36,141 nucleotides of DNA, taken from positions 1 to 36,141 of the forward strand of contig JAAYTS010000011.1 in assembly GCA_012517995.1 (NCBI GenBank). Direction: 5' to 3'. Below the pieces are notes generated by a model. The model was not told the DNA's origin and searched no databases. It saw only the letters and a list, made by a program, of their open reading frames with translations. Each line of letters opens with the position of its first letter. The stretch's first letter is position 1. Positions 8,807 to 17,486 of the stretch are shown here, piece after piece. Position numbers and translations under genes: made by a program. The stretch comes from Clostridium sp. (GTDB taxonomy: Bacteria; Bacillota; Clostridia; Acetivibrionales; Acetivibrionaceae).

Positions 8807-9217
8807 TTAATAAGTAAGTTCAGGAAAAAACCTTTTTATTTCTAATTCTGCACTTTGGACAGAATCAGATGCATGTATTAAATTTTCAAAATCATGAGAA
8901 CCAAAATCCCCTCTTATGGTGCCAGGCAAAGAGTCAAAAGAACTTGTTTTTCCAATCATGTTGCGGACAGTTGATATAACTTTATTCCCCGAAAGAATAA
9001 TAACTATAACTGGACCAGAAGTCATATATTTTGTGAGATCATTGAAAAAAGATTCGCCTCTTACATGAGAATAATGCAGACTTATAGTTTCTTCATCAAT
9101 TGTCATCATTTTAATGTGGGTTATAGTGAAATTTTTTTTTTCAAATCTTGAAATTATTTCTCCAACTAATTTTCTTCTTACAGAATCGGGTTTTAAAATA
9201 ACTAATGTTCTCTCCAT
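8807..9217 (-). CDS. ndk: Nucleoside diphosphate kinase
   Basis: A 136-residue enzyme that moves the gamma phosphate between nucleoside di- and triphosphates through a phosphohistidine. It begins MERTLVILKPDSVRR with the nucleotide-binding Lys (K9). The active-site His is in NLIHASDSVQSAE (H115), after RGDFG. I place the start at 9217, where AAAGGAG precedes the ATG; an upstream in-frame Met at 9259 would add 14 residues with no family match and has no ribosome binding site. It is 21 bp upstream of cheR on the same strand, so the two are probably cotranscribed. Confidence 0.96.
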   Translation of the reverse strand: MERTLVILKPDSVRRKLVGEIISRFEKKNFTITHIKMMTIDEETISLHYSHVRGESFFNDLTKYMTSGPVIVIILSGNKVISTVRNMIGKTSSFDSLPGTIRGDFGSHDFENLIHASDSVQSAELEIKRFFPELTY

Positions 9218-9356
9218 ATCTGCTCCTTTATTATGATAATTATTGTGATAACTATACAAGGAATTTGATATAGTAACTATAGAAAAAAATTAATATATTT
9301 TAAATATATTTTAACACAATGTTTTTAAAAAATAAAGGTTTAAAAAGCTTATATTA

Positions 9357-9398
9357 AAGTAGAGCCTAAACCATTGTTAGTTGGTTTAGGCTCTACTT
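9357..9398 (-). terminator. Strong hairpin downstream of speD
   Basis: A perfect 16-bp stem (9357-9372 with 9383-9398, core AGAGCCTAAACC) has a 10-nt loop. It lies just after the speD stop on the minus strand. The following U tract is short and broken, so part of its role may be 3'-end stabilisation. Confidence 0.75.
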
Positions 9399-9429
9399 GT
9401 ACATCCCTAAGAATCTATATAAATGTTTA

Positions 9430-9804
9430 TTATAAATTTGCAACTTTAACAGGTTCATCAAATATGCCCCTTTTCACCTCGGTTGCTGTCATGTCCTTAG
9501 CTTTAAGCATTTCACCTAAATAATTACAAGCATCCCACGGATTAACGGTATCACCACAAGTAAAAACATCCACGGCGGCGTAACCTAGTTCCGGCCACGT
9601 GTGAATAGTTAAATGAGATTCTGAAATAACTACTACACCACTAACTCCCTGTGGACTAAATTTGTGAAATGCCACCTCTCTCACCTCAGCTCCAGCTCTT
9701 AGCGCAGCTTCAACCATACATTTTTCGATAATATCTGCGTTGTTGAGCATGTCGGCGGTGCAACCATAAATTTCTGCTAAAATATGACGTCCTAATGCAT
9801 TCAT
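9430..9804 (-). CDS. speD: S-adenosylmethionine decarboxylase proenzyme
   Basis: A 124-residue pyruvoyl-dependent enzyme that makes decarboxylated SAM, the aminopropyl donor for spermidine synthesis. Self-cleavage occurs between E62 and S63 in [13 protein letters not shown], and S63 becomes the pyruvoyl group. H68 and C83 (FTCGD), the other processing and catalytic residues, are present. The start is the ATG at 9804, preceded by AAAGGAGGAA; a longer in-frame form from 9876 would begin inside the leader and promoter region. The length matches the short bacterial class. The partners speE and speB are 22 kb away on the same strand. Confidence 0.96.
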   Translation of the reverse strand: MNALGRHILAEIYGCTADMLNNADIIEKCMVEAALRAGAEVREVAFHKFSPQGVSGVVVISESHLTIHTWPELGYAAVDVFTCGDTVNPWDACNYLGEMLKAKDMTATEVKRGIFDEPVKVANL

Positions 9805-9881
9805 ATTTGTTTCCTCCTTTAATAAATAATATCCCAACCTTTCTTTATTTTGAAATTTACAAACGAATTTCAACAAAAACT

Positions 9882-9909
9882 ATTTTAGCACTTTTCATTC
9901 AAAAGTCAA
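9882..9909 (-). promoter_or_regulatory. Promoter of speD
   Basis: On the minus strand TTGACT (9909-9904), a 16-bp spacer and TAAAAT (9887-9882) give a likely start near 9875. The roughly 70-nt leader contains the inverted repeat GAAATT...AATTTC (9852-9871), which could form a hairpin upstream of the ribosome binding site. Confidence 0.65.
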
Positions 9910-10022
9910 TAGTTTTTTAGCATAATTATATATATTTAATATTTGTATTAATTTATGTGGCACATACTCATTTATACTCAATAATTTTTCAAAATTCTTT
10001 GCTTTAAAGAGATGATAAAATA

Positions 10023-10060
10023 AAAAACATTGGAAAAATCATAATTTTTCCAATGTTTTT
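10023..10060 (-). terminator. Terminator of the cmk-plsC-ispH/rpsA operon
   Basis: A perfect 17-bp stem with core CATTGGAAAAAT (10023-10039 with 10044-10060) and a 4-nt loop is followed by a T-rich tract on the minus strand, just after the ispH-rpsA stop. Confidence 0.88.
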
Positions 10061-10092
10061 TATTTTAATACAAATAGTTTTTAAGTTTTATC

Positions 10093-12162
10093 TTACTCGG
10101 AAGTTTTTACAACATCAGCCAGTGTAACTTCCATTTCTTCTTTGTGTTCTGTAACTTCCGTCTCTTCTTTATTTTCTTCTTTAGCTTCCTCTGTGCTGTC
10201 GCCTGGCGGGTCTATTGGTTTTACTTCTTTAATGCTAAGGTTGATTTTTTTGTTTTCAACATCCATTTCAATTATTTTAGCATCAACTTCCATTCCAACT
10301 TCTAAAACATCTTCAACTTTTGCAATACGTTTATTTGATATCTGAGAAATGTGAACAAGACCGTCTACACCTTCTATAATTTCAACAAATGCTCCAAAAG
10401 GCGTCATTCTTAAAACTTTAACAGTAACAATAACTCCTTCTTTATACATTTGACCCACTTTAACCCATGGGTTATCTTCTTGTTTTCTGTAACCTAAAGA
10501 GATTTTTTTCTTATCTTTGTCAAACTCTAGTACATGAACTTCTACAGTATCACCCACTTTTAAAATTTCGGAAGGATGATCTATTCTAGACCATGATAAT
10601 TCAGAAACATGTATAAGCCCATCTACACCGCCTATATCAACAAAAGCACCAAATTTAGTCAGGCTTTTTACAACTCCACTGTAAGATTTGCCCACTTCTA
10701 TATTTCCCCAAATCTCTTTAGAAGCTTTTTCTTTTCTCTCTTCAAGAATTACTCTTGCTGAGCCAACTAATTTGCGTCTCTTTTCATTAAAATCAATTAG
10801 TCTTAATTCTATAGTTCTTTTTAAATATTCTCTTAAATCTTTTACATATCTGTCACTTAATTGAGAGCCAGGTACAAAAATTCTAACCCCCTTGTAGCTA
10901 GCTACTACTCCTCCATTAACAACTTCAATTACAATAGCTTTTAAAGGTGTCTTATCCTCATAAGCTTTTTCTACTTCTTCCCAAGCTTTATTTGCTTCAA
11001 CTTGTTTTTTTGAAAGTCTGACATTGCCTTCTCCATCATTAATTTGTTGAACAAAAACTTCAATTTCATCCCCTATTTTTACTTCTTTTTCAATTTGAAA
11101 GTCAGGTATATCGGTGTACTCTTCAAGAGATATTATTCCATCAGCTTTATAGCCTAGATCTACAAAAACCTCATTGGCATTAAAACCAATTACCTTTCCT
11201 TTTATAATATCTCCTGCTTGTATTCTTACAAAAGAATCTTCCAAAGCATCGGCAAAATTAATTTCACCATTATTTTCTTCATTTTTAGTTACTTCTTGAT
11301 TGTTTAGTTCACTCATTTTTTTAATAACCTCCTCAATTACCCAGTCCGGTGTCGAAGCCCCGGCAGAAATTCCTATTTTTTTTATTTTTTCAACATCTAT
11401 CTGTGGTAAATCAGCAGATGTCTCTACCTTAAAAGTCATAGCACAGTGTTTTTTGGAAATATCGCAAAGTTTTTGCGTGTTTGAACTATTTCTATCTCCA
11501 ATTATTATCATCACATCTACAGTTTTGGATATTTCCTCCACTTCGCTTTGTCTTTTACTTGTGGCACTACATATTGTATCAAATTTTAAGATGTTTTCAA
11601 ATTTTTCTTTTAAACATTCATTTATTTCGTGCCATCTGTCTTTAGTAATGGTTGTTTGCGCTACAACACAAACTTTTTCATCGGTTTTTTTAATTAATTT
11701 TACATCATCAACACTGTTTATTATATAGGCATTATTGTTACACCAGCCATTAATTCCGATTACTTCGGGATGGTTTTTGTCACCCACAATTATTATCCTG
11801 TAGCCTTCATTACTCTTTTCTTCTACAAGATTGTGTATTTTTTTTACATATGGACATGTAGCATCTTCCAAAATCAACCCCTTATCTTTAATCTTTTTAT
11901 ATATAATTGGTGTAACACCATGCGCTCTAATAACAATATGACCTTTTCCATCAATATTACCATCTATATCATCTAAATCATTTATATCTTTTATTATTCT
12001 TACCCCTTTTTCCCTAAGGTAATTTACCACCTGTTCATTGTGAATGATAGGTCCAAAGGTGTATATTTGTTTATTATTTGTTTTTAGCATTTCATAAACT
12101 TTTTTTACAGCATTGTCTACTCCAAAACAAAATCCTGCTGATTTGGCTATAATTATTTCCAA
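10093..12162 (-). CDS. ispH-rpsA: Fused IspH (HMBPP reductase) and ribosomal protein S1
   Basis: This 689-residue fusion is typical of Clostridia. Residues 1-285 are IspH, the iron-sulfur reductase ending the MEP isoprenoid pathway. The cluster cysteines are C12 (GFCFGV), C103 (DATCPYV) and C198 (DTICSAT), with H41, H81 (RAHGV) and HPEV (131-134) also conserved. Four S1 RNA-binding domains follow at about 313-386, 402-470, 491-560 and 576-645, then an acidic tail, as in S1 proteins that help recruit mRNA to ribosomes. The start is TTG at 12162, with GGAGG seven bases upstream inside the end of plsC, two bases after the plsC stop. The TTG start may limit output. Confidence 0.96.
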   Translation of the reverse strand: MEIIIAKSAGFCFGVDNAVKKVYEMLKTNNKQIYTFGPIIHNEQVVNYLREKGVRIIKDINDLDDIDGNIDGKGHIVIRAHGVTPIIYKKIKDKGLILEDATCPYVKKIHNLVEEKSNEGYRIIIVGDKNHPEVIGINGWCNNNAYIINSVDDVKLIKKTDEKVCVVAQTTITKDRWHEINECLKEKFENILKFDTICSATSKRQSEVEEISKTVDVMIIIGDRNSSNTQKLCDISKKHCAMTFKVETSADLPQIDVEKIKKIGISAGASTPDWVIEEVIKKMSELNNQEVTKNEENNGEINFADALEDSFVRIQAGDIIKGKVIGFNANEVFVDLGYKADGIISLEEYTDIPDFQIEKEVKIGDEIEVFVQQINDGEGNVRLSKKQVEANKAWEEVEKAYEDKTPLKAIVIEVVNGGVVASYKGVRIFVPGSQLSDRYVKDLREYLKRTIELRLIDFNEKRRKLVGSARVILEERKEKASKEIWGNIEVGKSYSGVVKSLTKFGAFVDIGGVDGLIHVSELSWSRIDHPSEILKVGDTVEVHVLEFDKDKKKISLGYRKQEDNPWVKVGQMYKEGVIVTVKVLRMTPFGAFVEIIEGVDGLVHISQISNKRIAKVEDVLEVGMEVDAKIIEMDVENKKINLSIKEVKPIDPPGDSTEEAKEENKEETEVTEHKEEMEVTLADVVKTSE

Positions 12163-12164
12163 TT

Positions 12165-12758
12165 CTATTCCTCCAAAAGAGAATATACTTTTTTCATAAT
12201 TTTTTCACTTTCCAATAATAACTCACTATTAGTATATTTCTTATTTTTATCTAAATCAAGTGTAAAAGGTTTTCCAAATATTACTTTAACTTTGCTAAAT
12301 AATCTATAGTTCCCATTTATTAAAACAGGCAATATAGGTGCCTGTGATTTTTGGGCTAAAAGTGCTGCACCAGCTTTAACTTTTATCTCTTTATTGGTTT
12401 TTTGGGCTTTTTTCTTTCTTGTTCCTTCAGGAAAGATACCAACAATATGTCCTTCGGATAAGAGTTTTAAAGAAGTTTTTATAGCTCCTACATCACCTTT
12501 TCCCCTTTTTACAGGAAAAGCTCCTAATTTTCTTATGATAAATGCTAAAATTGGGTTTTTAAAAAGTTCTTCCTTTGCCATATAGCGAACTAAGCGTTTC
12601 ATTCTATATCCAATAAAAAACATGTCCAACTCACTAATATGGTTACTACATAAAATGGCAGCACCTTCTTTGGGAATATTTTCTCTGCCTATAATCTGAA
12701 CCCTGTAAAAAACAGAAAAGATTATAACAAAAATAATTTTAACTATTTCTTTACCCAT
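12165..12758 (-). CDS. plsC: 1-acyl-sn-glycerol-3-phosphate acyltransferase
   Basis: A 197-residue membrane-associated acyltransferase that makes phosphatidic acid from lysophosphatidic acid. It has a hydrophobic N-terminal segment (about 5-22), the catalytic HX4D motif in [11 protein letters not shown] (near 37-47) and the substrate-binding FPEGTRKKK near 109-117. Length and motifs are standard. The gene overlaps the end of cmk by 8 bp and has a weak ribosome binding site, so translation is probably coupled. The order cmk-plsC-ispH/rpsA is conserved in clostridial genomes. Confidence 0.93.
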   Translation of the reverse strand: MGKEIVKIIFVIIFSVFYRVQIIGRENIPKEGAAILCSNHISELDMFFIGYRMKRLVRYMAKEELFKNPILAFIIRKLGAFPVKRGKGDVGAIKTSLKLLSEGHIVGIFPEGTRKKKAQKTNKEIKVKAGAALLAQKSQAPILPVLINGNYRLFSKVKVIFGKPFTLDLDKNKKYTNSELLLESEKIMKKVYSLLEE

Positions 12759-13428
12759 AACTTTTCACATATCCTAAAATTGTATTTACAACTTCATCAA
12801 TTGACATATTTGTTGTATCTATCTCTATGGCATCTGAGGCTTTGGTAAGTGGTGCAAAACTTCTGCTACTGTCATTTTTATCCCTATATTCAATATCCTT
12901 CAAAACCTCTTCTAATGTTATATTTTCAATATTTTTAGACAGCTGCTCTGAATATCTTCTTCTTGCTCTCTCTTTAATATCTGCATTTAAGAAAATCTTA
13001 ACATCTGCATTGGGCAGCACATAAGAACCAATATCCCTTCCATCCATCACTACACTGTTTTCTGTGGATATCTTTCTTTGAAGTTCAACCATTTTTATTC
13101 TAACATTAGGAATGGTTGCAACATTTGACGCACCTATTGAAACATCAGGTGTTCTTATAAGAGAGCTGACATCTTTGCCATCTAGAAAAATCTTTTGCTC
13201 ATCTTTAGAATAAACAATTTCAATATCAATATTTTCTACAAGTTTTGATAATTTCTCATCATCAAGTGTATCAATATTTTCATTAATTGCTTTTAGTGCA
13301 ACTGCCCTGTACATAGCCCCGGTATCCAAGTATAAAATCCCCAATTTCTTTGATATAATTTTTGCTATTGTACTCTTTCCTGCACCAGCAGGACCATCAA
13401 TGGCAATTGAAATTTTCTTGTCACTCAT
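12751..13428 (-). CDS. cmk: Cytidylate kinase
   Basis: A 225-residue P-loop kinase that phosphorylates CMP and dCMP. The Walker A motif is in AIDGPAGAGKSTIA (residues 9-22), followed by LDTGAMYRA for the substrate region and MDGRDIGS with VFL-type core strands in the middle. The C-terminal arginine-rich lid is RARRRYSEQL. Length is normal. It lies 45 bp after aroH and overlaps plsC, in the common clostridial arrangement. Confidence 0.96.
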   Translation of the reverse strand: MSDKKISIAIDGPAGAGKSTIAKIISKKLGILYLDTGAMYRAVALKAINENIDTLDDEKLSKLVENIDIEIVYSKDEQKIFLDGKDVSSLIRTPDVSIGASNVATIPNVRIKMVELQRKISTENSVVMDGRDIGSYVLPNADVKIFLNADIKERARRRYSEQLSKNIENITLEEVLKDIEYRDKNDSSRSFAPLTKASDAIEIDTTNMSIDEVVNTILGYVKSYG

Positions 13429-13473
13429 ACTACTCTCCCAAACTGATTTTTAAGTATTTTTTAAACAATTTAT

Positions 13474-13830
13474 CTAGTTTAAATCAGGTCTTAAAACTTT
13501 CGCTTCATTAAGATATACATGCCTTATTTGTCTTTTATCCATATTTGCATTTACATGCAGCATTACCCTTATACATTTTTTAAGACCGTCTGGCACATCA
13601 ATTTCATTCATACACATAAGAGCCACATCATTAAGACCTATTTCTCTTGCTGCCACAGCTGGAAAAGTTGCATTTAAATCCTTTGTGGCAGTAAAAATAA
13701 TACTTATAATATCATCTTTTTTAAGATTGTTTTTTTCAATTACTTCTATAAGGAGCTTTTTTGTTTCATTTAAAATTTCTCTTTTATCGTTGTTTAAAAC
13801 AGTAGTAGCTCCCCGTATAGCCCTTACCAT
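13474..13830 (-). CDS. aroH: Chorismate mutase, AroH (Bacillus) type
   Basis: A 118-residue monofunctional enzyme that converts chorismate to prephenate in Phe and Tyr synthesis. It begins MVRAIRGATTV and keeps the AroH catalytic set: R6, C73, E76, R88 and Y106 (in RHVYLNEA). I chose the ATG at 13830 because GGAGG lies nine bases upstream; an upstream Met at 13854 would add eight residues not seen in AroH. It lies between the HutP-like gene and cmk on the same strand. No other aromatic amino-acid genes are present. Confidence 0.94.
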   Translation of the reverse strand: MVRAIRGATTVLNNDKREILNETKKLLIEVIEKNNLKKDDIISIIFTATKDLNATFPAVAAREIGLNDVALMCMNEIDVPDGLKKCIRVMLHVNANMDKRQIRHVYLNEAKVLRPDLN

Positions 13831-13886
13831 ATTTAACTTCCTCCATTCTGCCATTCTACCAATCTACCATTTTATATAAAAAACAA

Positions 13887-14321
13887 TTAAACAACCCTGT
13901 GCCCTAATCCAATAGAAACTTCATTTAAATGAAGTAAACCAATACCGAAAAATATTGCCACACTAATATGGTTTTTATATCGGGCAACGCCTATTTTGCC
14001 TCCTACATTTAAGCCTATTGCCTTAGGCATTATTTGAGACAGTGCTTCTCTTGTAGCTCCTGCCACTGCACCCTCTTCTACATGGTTATCCAAAATAACA
14101 TTTTCTCTTTTTGAAGCCACAACAGCTCTTTCTATTATTTTGGTAAATGAGGTAATAAACTCACCACCAAAATCTGCAGCAACTGTTCTAATACCCTGTT
14201 CTAAGAATTCTGCCTGATACATTTTTTCCTCTTCCCTTTGTGATGTAAGGGCAATTTTAATTGCTGCTGAAGCAATTTCCTTACTGCCAAAGCCTTTGGA
14301 TTTTAAATTATTCTTATCCAT
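13887..14321 (-). CDS. HutP-like RNA-binding regulator
   Basis: A 144-residue protein that resembles clostridial HutP-family proteins. It has an N-terminal helical region (SKEIASAAIKIALTSQREEE), a central VAADFGGEF strand, EEGAVAGATREALSQIMPKA, and a C-terminus ending SIGLGHRVV that resembles the metal- and histidine-binding end of HutP. Bacillus HutP is a histidine- and Mg-dependent antiterminator that binds RNA of the histidine utilisation operon. No hut genes are in the window, so the RNA target and effector are unknown. It leads the aroH-cmk-plsC-ispH/rpsA run, 56 bp before aroH. Function is inferred from family only. Confidence 0.72.
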   Translation of the reverse strand: MDKNNLKSKGFGSKEIASAAIKIALTSQREEEKMYQAEFLEQGIRTVAADFGGEFITSFTKIIERAVVASKRENVILDNHVEEGAVAGATREALSQIMPKAIGLNVGGKIGVARYKNHISVAIFFGIGLLHLNEVSIGLGHRVV

Positions 14322-14374
14322 AATCTCTCCGAACTTTTAAAGTATTATATGTAAAGTTATTAAATTACTATTAT

Positions 14375-14403
14375 ATTATACTGTAATAACACAATTAAAA
14401 CAA
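14375..14403 (-). promoter_or_regulatory. Candidate promoter of the HutP-like/aroH operon
   Basis: On the minus strand TTGTTT (14403-14398), a 17-bp spacer and a perfect TATAAT (14380-14375) lie about 54 bp before the HutP-like ATG at 14321. Confidence 0.45.
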
Positions 14404-14411
14404 TAAAAAAA

Positions 14412-14909
14412 TTAATCAATTTGTATTTTAGCCAGTTGTTTTATTTCTGAATTTAATTTAATATTAGTGCCTTTGTATTTGTCTAAAATATTGCTGCTGG
14501 CAGAAATTATTTCTACTTCTGCATTATCTGCCATAGTAGAATCAATCTCCACCACATCTCCGTCTTTAACATATAGTTTTATAATATTTGAAGTAAATGC
14601 AGCCACTGTATCCCCATTTAATAATACTTTAACTTTTTTATTTTTATCTTCACTTTTTAATGAAATAAAAATTTCCCCTCTTTTATAGAGATACTCCTCA
14701 TTTTGAAGGGGATTTCCTTCTAAACTGTTTTCACTTACTAAAACCGCTCTTACATTTGGATTTGTCATTGCAGCCTGAACAATAATTAAGCTTATAAACA
14801 CAAATACAAAAGTAGAGAATAAAATCTTTTCAAAAATATATGCTGAAAAAATTTTTTTATTTCGCTGTTTTTTTTGTTTTCTACTTGTTTTAAATATTAT
14901 AATTTTCAT
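14412..14909 (-). CDS. Unknown single-pass membrane-anchored protein
   Basis: I do not recognise this 165-residue protein. It has a short, strongly basic N-terminus (KTSRKQKKQRNKK), one hydrophobic segment at about residues 29-47 of the shorter form, and an extracytoplasmic beta-rich domain of about 110 residues with motifs such as YLYKRGEIFISLKSED and VKVLLNGDTVAAF. The topology predicts a type II protein with its C-terminal domain outside. The start is the ATG at 14909, eight bases after GGAG; a GTG three codons upstream overlaps that site. It lies between the BaiN/RdsA-like gene and the HutP-like gene, in the same direction. Confidence 0.75.
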   Translation of the reverse strand: MKIIIFKTSRKQKKQRNKKIFSAYIFEKILFSTFVFVFISLIIVQAAMTNPNVRAVLVSENSLEGNPLQNEEYLYKRGEIFISLKSEDKNKKVKVLLNGDTVAAFTSNIIKLYVKDGDVVEIDSTMADNAEVEIISASSNILDKYKGTNIKLNSEIKQLAKIQID

Positions 14910-14997
14910 ATTTTTCACTCCACAAAGGTTTTAAAAGGGAATATTTACTATAAGAATAATATGCACAAGTTTTTTAAAAAATACACATACCCTTTTT

Positions 14998-16230
14998 TTA
15001 CCTGCAATTATTACCTGCCAAATACCCTGTGGAAAAGGCAATTGTTAAATTAAACCCTCCTGTATATGCATCTAAATCAATAACTTCCCCGGCAAAGAAC
15101 AGTCCCTTTATTAGTTTTGATTCCATTGTAGATGGATTAATTTCATCCACAGATACTCCGCCAGCTGTTACTATTGCTTCTTCTAATGGCCTTGCTCCAT
15201 TAATTGATAGAGTAAGGTTTTTTAAAAGTTTTACCAAAGATATTCTCTCTTCTTTTGTAATTTGATTTACAGGCTTTGCAGCATCTATTCTTGAAAGCTC
15301 TATTATTACAGGAATTAGTTTTTGTGGCAAAAGGTCGTCTAAAGCGTTTTTAAACTGTTTTCTTGAAAATTTCAAAAAATCCCTTTGGATTCGTTCATCT
15401 AACTTTTCTTCTGTAAGGGCAGGTTTTAAATCAATTAAAAGTTTTATTCCTTTATAATCATAATCTAATATATGCCGGCTTGCACTTAGTATTATAGGAC
15501 CTGAAACTCCAAAGTGTGTAAAAAGCATTTCTCCAAAATCACTATATATTTTTTTACCTTTATTATTTAATAAAGTTATTGAAACGTTTTTTAAAGACAA
15601 CCCTTGTAGATTTTTAACCCACTTTTCATTAGTGATTAGTGGCACCAAAGAGGGTTTTAAAGAAACTATGGTATGTCCTAAATCCTTTGCCATTTTGTAC
15701 CCGTCCCCAGTTGAGCCAGTTCCAGGATATGAGGCACCTCCAGTTGCCAATACAACTTTGTCACAACTAACTTTTTTACCTGACTTTAACATGACACCAG
15801 TTATTTTTTTATCATCTGCTAGTATTTTTTCTACAGAGGTGTTTAGCCATAAAGTTACTTTTTTGCTTTTTAAAAAATTATTTAAAGTATCTACCACATC
15901 TTTTGCTTTGTCTGAAACAGGAAATACCCTGCCGCCTCTTTCTACTTTTGTTTTAAGACCGTATTTATTAAAAAATTCTATCAAATCTGTGTTTGAAAAT
16001 GTATAGAAAGCAGAATACAAAAAACACCCATTTCCAGGAGTGTTTTCAATAAGACCTTCTATATCGGTATTATTTGTTATGTTGCACCTGCCTTTGCCAG
16101 ATATTAAAATCTTTCTGCCTATTTTGTTGTTTTTTTCAATGAGTATCACCTCATTGCCATTTTCAGCGGCTTTTCCAGCAGCCATTATCCCTCCAGGACC
16201 GGCACCAATAACTATAACCTTTTTTTTCAT
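14998..16230 (-). CDS. FAD-dependent oxidoreductase, HI0933/YhiN (BaiN/RdsA) family
   Basis: A 410-residue flavoprotein. The FAD-binding Rossmann motif is VIGAGPGGIMAAGKAAENG near the N-terminus, followed by IEKNNKIGRKILISGKGRC. The second conserved flavin region is FFAGEVIDLDAYTGGFN at the C-terminus. The family includes E. coli YhiN, reported as a dihydrouridine synthase of 23S rRNA (RdsA), and BaiN of bile-acid bacteria, so an rRNA modification role is plausible but not proven here. The start is the ATG at 16230, nine bases after GGAG; an in-frame ATG at 16245 overlaps that site. It directly follows the RpiR-type gene. Confidence 0.85.
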   Translation of the reverse strand: MKKKVIVIGAGPGGIMAAGKAAENGNEVILIEKNNKIGRKILISGKGRCNITNNTDIEGLIENTPGNGCFLYSAFYTFSNTDLIEFFNKYGLKTKVERGGRVFPVSDKAKDVVDTLNNFLKSKKVTLWLNTSVEKILADDKKITGVMLKSGKKVSCDKVVLATGGASYPGTGSTGDGYKMAKDLGHTIVSLKPSLVPLITNEKWVKNLQGLSLKNVSITLLNNKGKKIYSDFGEMLFTHFGVSGPIILSASRHILDYDYKGIKLLIDLKPALTEEKLDERIQRDFLKFSRKQFKNALDDLLPQKLIPVIIELSRIDAAKPVNQITKEERISLVKLLKNLTLSINGARPLEEAIVTAGGVSVDEINPSTMESKLIKGLFFAGEVIDLDAYTGGFNLTIAFSTGYLAGNNCR

Positions 16231-16254
16231 ATTATTAATCTCCATAAATTTTAT

Positions 16255-17133
16255 TTATGCATTTTTATCATTCTTTTCATAAACTCCGTATTCATCCCAT
16301 ATTTCCTCTAAATTTTGAAAAACATTGTAAACATGTTCTTTTTTCCTCATAGCAATTGCAACAATTAAAGCATTTAGAACACTTAAGGGCGCAACAAGAG
16401 AGTCCACAAAAGAAGCCATGTCACTTCTAGCAGTAAGAGTGTGGTGGGAGTTTTCTGTCAAAGGAGAATCATTGCTGTCTGTAATGGCTATAACAGTTGC
16501 ACCTTGTTTTTTGGCAAATTTCATTGCATTTATAGTTCTCATTGAGTATCTGGGAAAACTAATACCTATCACCACATCACCTTTAGAGGCATAAATTATT
16601 TGTTCAAATGTTTCACTTACACTAGTAGTATGTACAAGTCTTACATTATTAAATATAAGATTAAAGTAAAATCCTAAAAAACTTGCTAATGGTGCAGAAC
16701 TTCTCACCCCAAGTATATATATTCGTTTTGCGTTTAAAATGCTTTCCACTACATTATCAAAACTTTTTGTATCAATTTCTTCTAAGGTTATTTTGATTTT
16801 GTCCATATCTGACAAAAGAACACTTTTTAATATATTACTATCCTTTATTCTTCTAGAGGAAATTTCCATCCTTTGAGTGGGTGTTAGTTTGCTTTTAACT
16901 AATTTACCCAATTCTTTTTGAAGCATAGGGTACCCTTCAAAGCCAATTTCATTTGCAAATCTTACTACAGTTGATTCACTGACCCCCACTTCTGCACCAA
17001 GTTTTGCAGCAGTCATGAAGCTTGCTTTGTCATAGTGATTTATTATAAAATTTGCTATTAATTTTTGTCCTTTGCTAAATTTTTCCATGCTGTTTTCAAT
17101 TATAGATATTAAGTCAGAATTTTTATTTTTCAT
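16255..17133 (-). CDS. MurR/RpiR-family transcriptional regulator with SIS domain
   Basis: A 292-residue regulator with an N-terminal RpiR-type helix-turn-helix (about 1-80; recognition region VGVSESTVVRFANEIGF) and a C-terminal SIS sugar-isomerase domain (about 125-260; RIYILGVRSSAPLASF and GDVVIGISFPRYSMRT). Such proteins sense phosphosugars and control sugar or peptidoglycan-recycling genes. No sugar operon is adjacent: it lies between a ypmA-like gene and a flavoprotein gene in the same direction. Target genes cannot be named. AAGGGG precedes the ATG. Confidence 0.92.
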   Translation of the reverse strand: MKNKNSDLISIIENSMEKFSKGQKLIANFIINHYDKASFMTAAKLGAEVGVSESTVVRFANEIGFEGYPMLQKELGKLVKSKLTPTQRMEISSRRIKDSNILKSVLLSDMDKIKITLEEIDTKSFDNVVESILNAKRIYILGVRSSAPLASFLGFYFNLIFNNVRLVHTTSVSETFEQIIYASKGDVVIGISFPRYSMRTINAMKFAKKQGATVIAITDSNDSPLTENSHHTLTARSDMASFVDSLVAPLSVLNALIVAIAMRKKEHVYNVFQNLEEIWDEYGVYEKNDKNA

Positions 17134-17154
17134 TCCAATTCCCCTTATGCCAAA

Positions 17155-17325
17155 TTATGCTGTTTCATAAATTGAGATTCTCATTTTACCTTTATTCATA
17201 GTCAAGCCAAACAAAAGATTTTTGTCTTTAAGATTTTTATTTAGAAAGTCTACCACCTTATATAAATCCATATTAGAATCCAATTCCAACACAGATTTTA
17301 AATCAAGTTTTTCTTCTGAACTCAT
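17155..17325 (-). CDS. YpmA-like small protein (DUF4264)
   Basis: A 56-residue protein. Its central segment DLYKVVDFLNKNLKDKNLLF followed by GLTMN resembles Bacillus YpmA (DUF4264), a short Firmicute protein of unknown role. The start at 17325 is an ATG six bases after GGAGG. An upstream in-frame extension to 17385 would cross the likely promoter and is rejected. It lies 21 bp upstream of the RpiR-type gene and is probably cotranscribed with it. Confidence 0.65.
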   Translation of the reverse strand: MSSEEKLDLKSVLELDSNMDLYKVVDFLNKNLKDKNLLFGLTMNKGKMRISIYETA

Positions 17326-17356
17326 ATTATTCCTCCAAATTATAATTATCATTTCT

Positions 17357-17385
17357 ATATTACATATTAAAAAGATAAAAATCAA
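17357..17385 (-). promoter_or_regulatory. Promoter of the ypmA-like/rpiR operon
   Basis: On the minus strand TTGATT (17385-17380), a 17-bp spacer and TAATAT (17362-17357) lie about 32 bp before the ypmA-like ATG. It starts just after the terminator of the preceding macroglobulin transcript. Confidence 0.55.
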
Positions 17386-17395
17386 GCATACCTAT

Positions 17396-17441
17396 AAAAA
17401 ATTAGCTTCGGGACAATTAATTATCCCAAAGCCAATTTTTT
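17396..17441 (-). terminator. Terminator of the alpha-2-macroglobulin-like gene
   Basis: In minus-strand RNA this is an uninterrupted stem of about 20 bp, including three G-U pairs, with core GGCTTTGGGA and a trailing U6. On the plus strand the same positions would be C-A mismatches, so the hairpin favours minus-strand transcription. Confidence 0.85.
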
Positions 17442-17486
17442 ATTTTTTTAAAATATAGTTAAGTAAATTCAAATAAAATTAGTCAA

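Noticed and set aside
9805-9876. N-terminal extension of SpeD to an upstream Met
   Set aside because: The strong AAAGGAGGAA site points to the ATG at 9804, and the extension would cover the predicted transcription start region.
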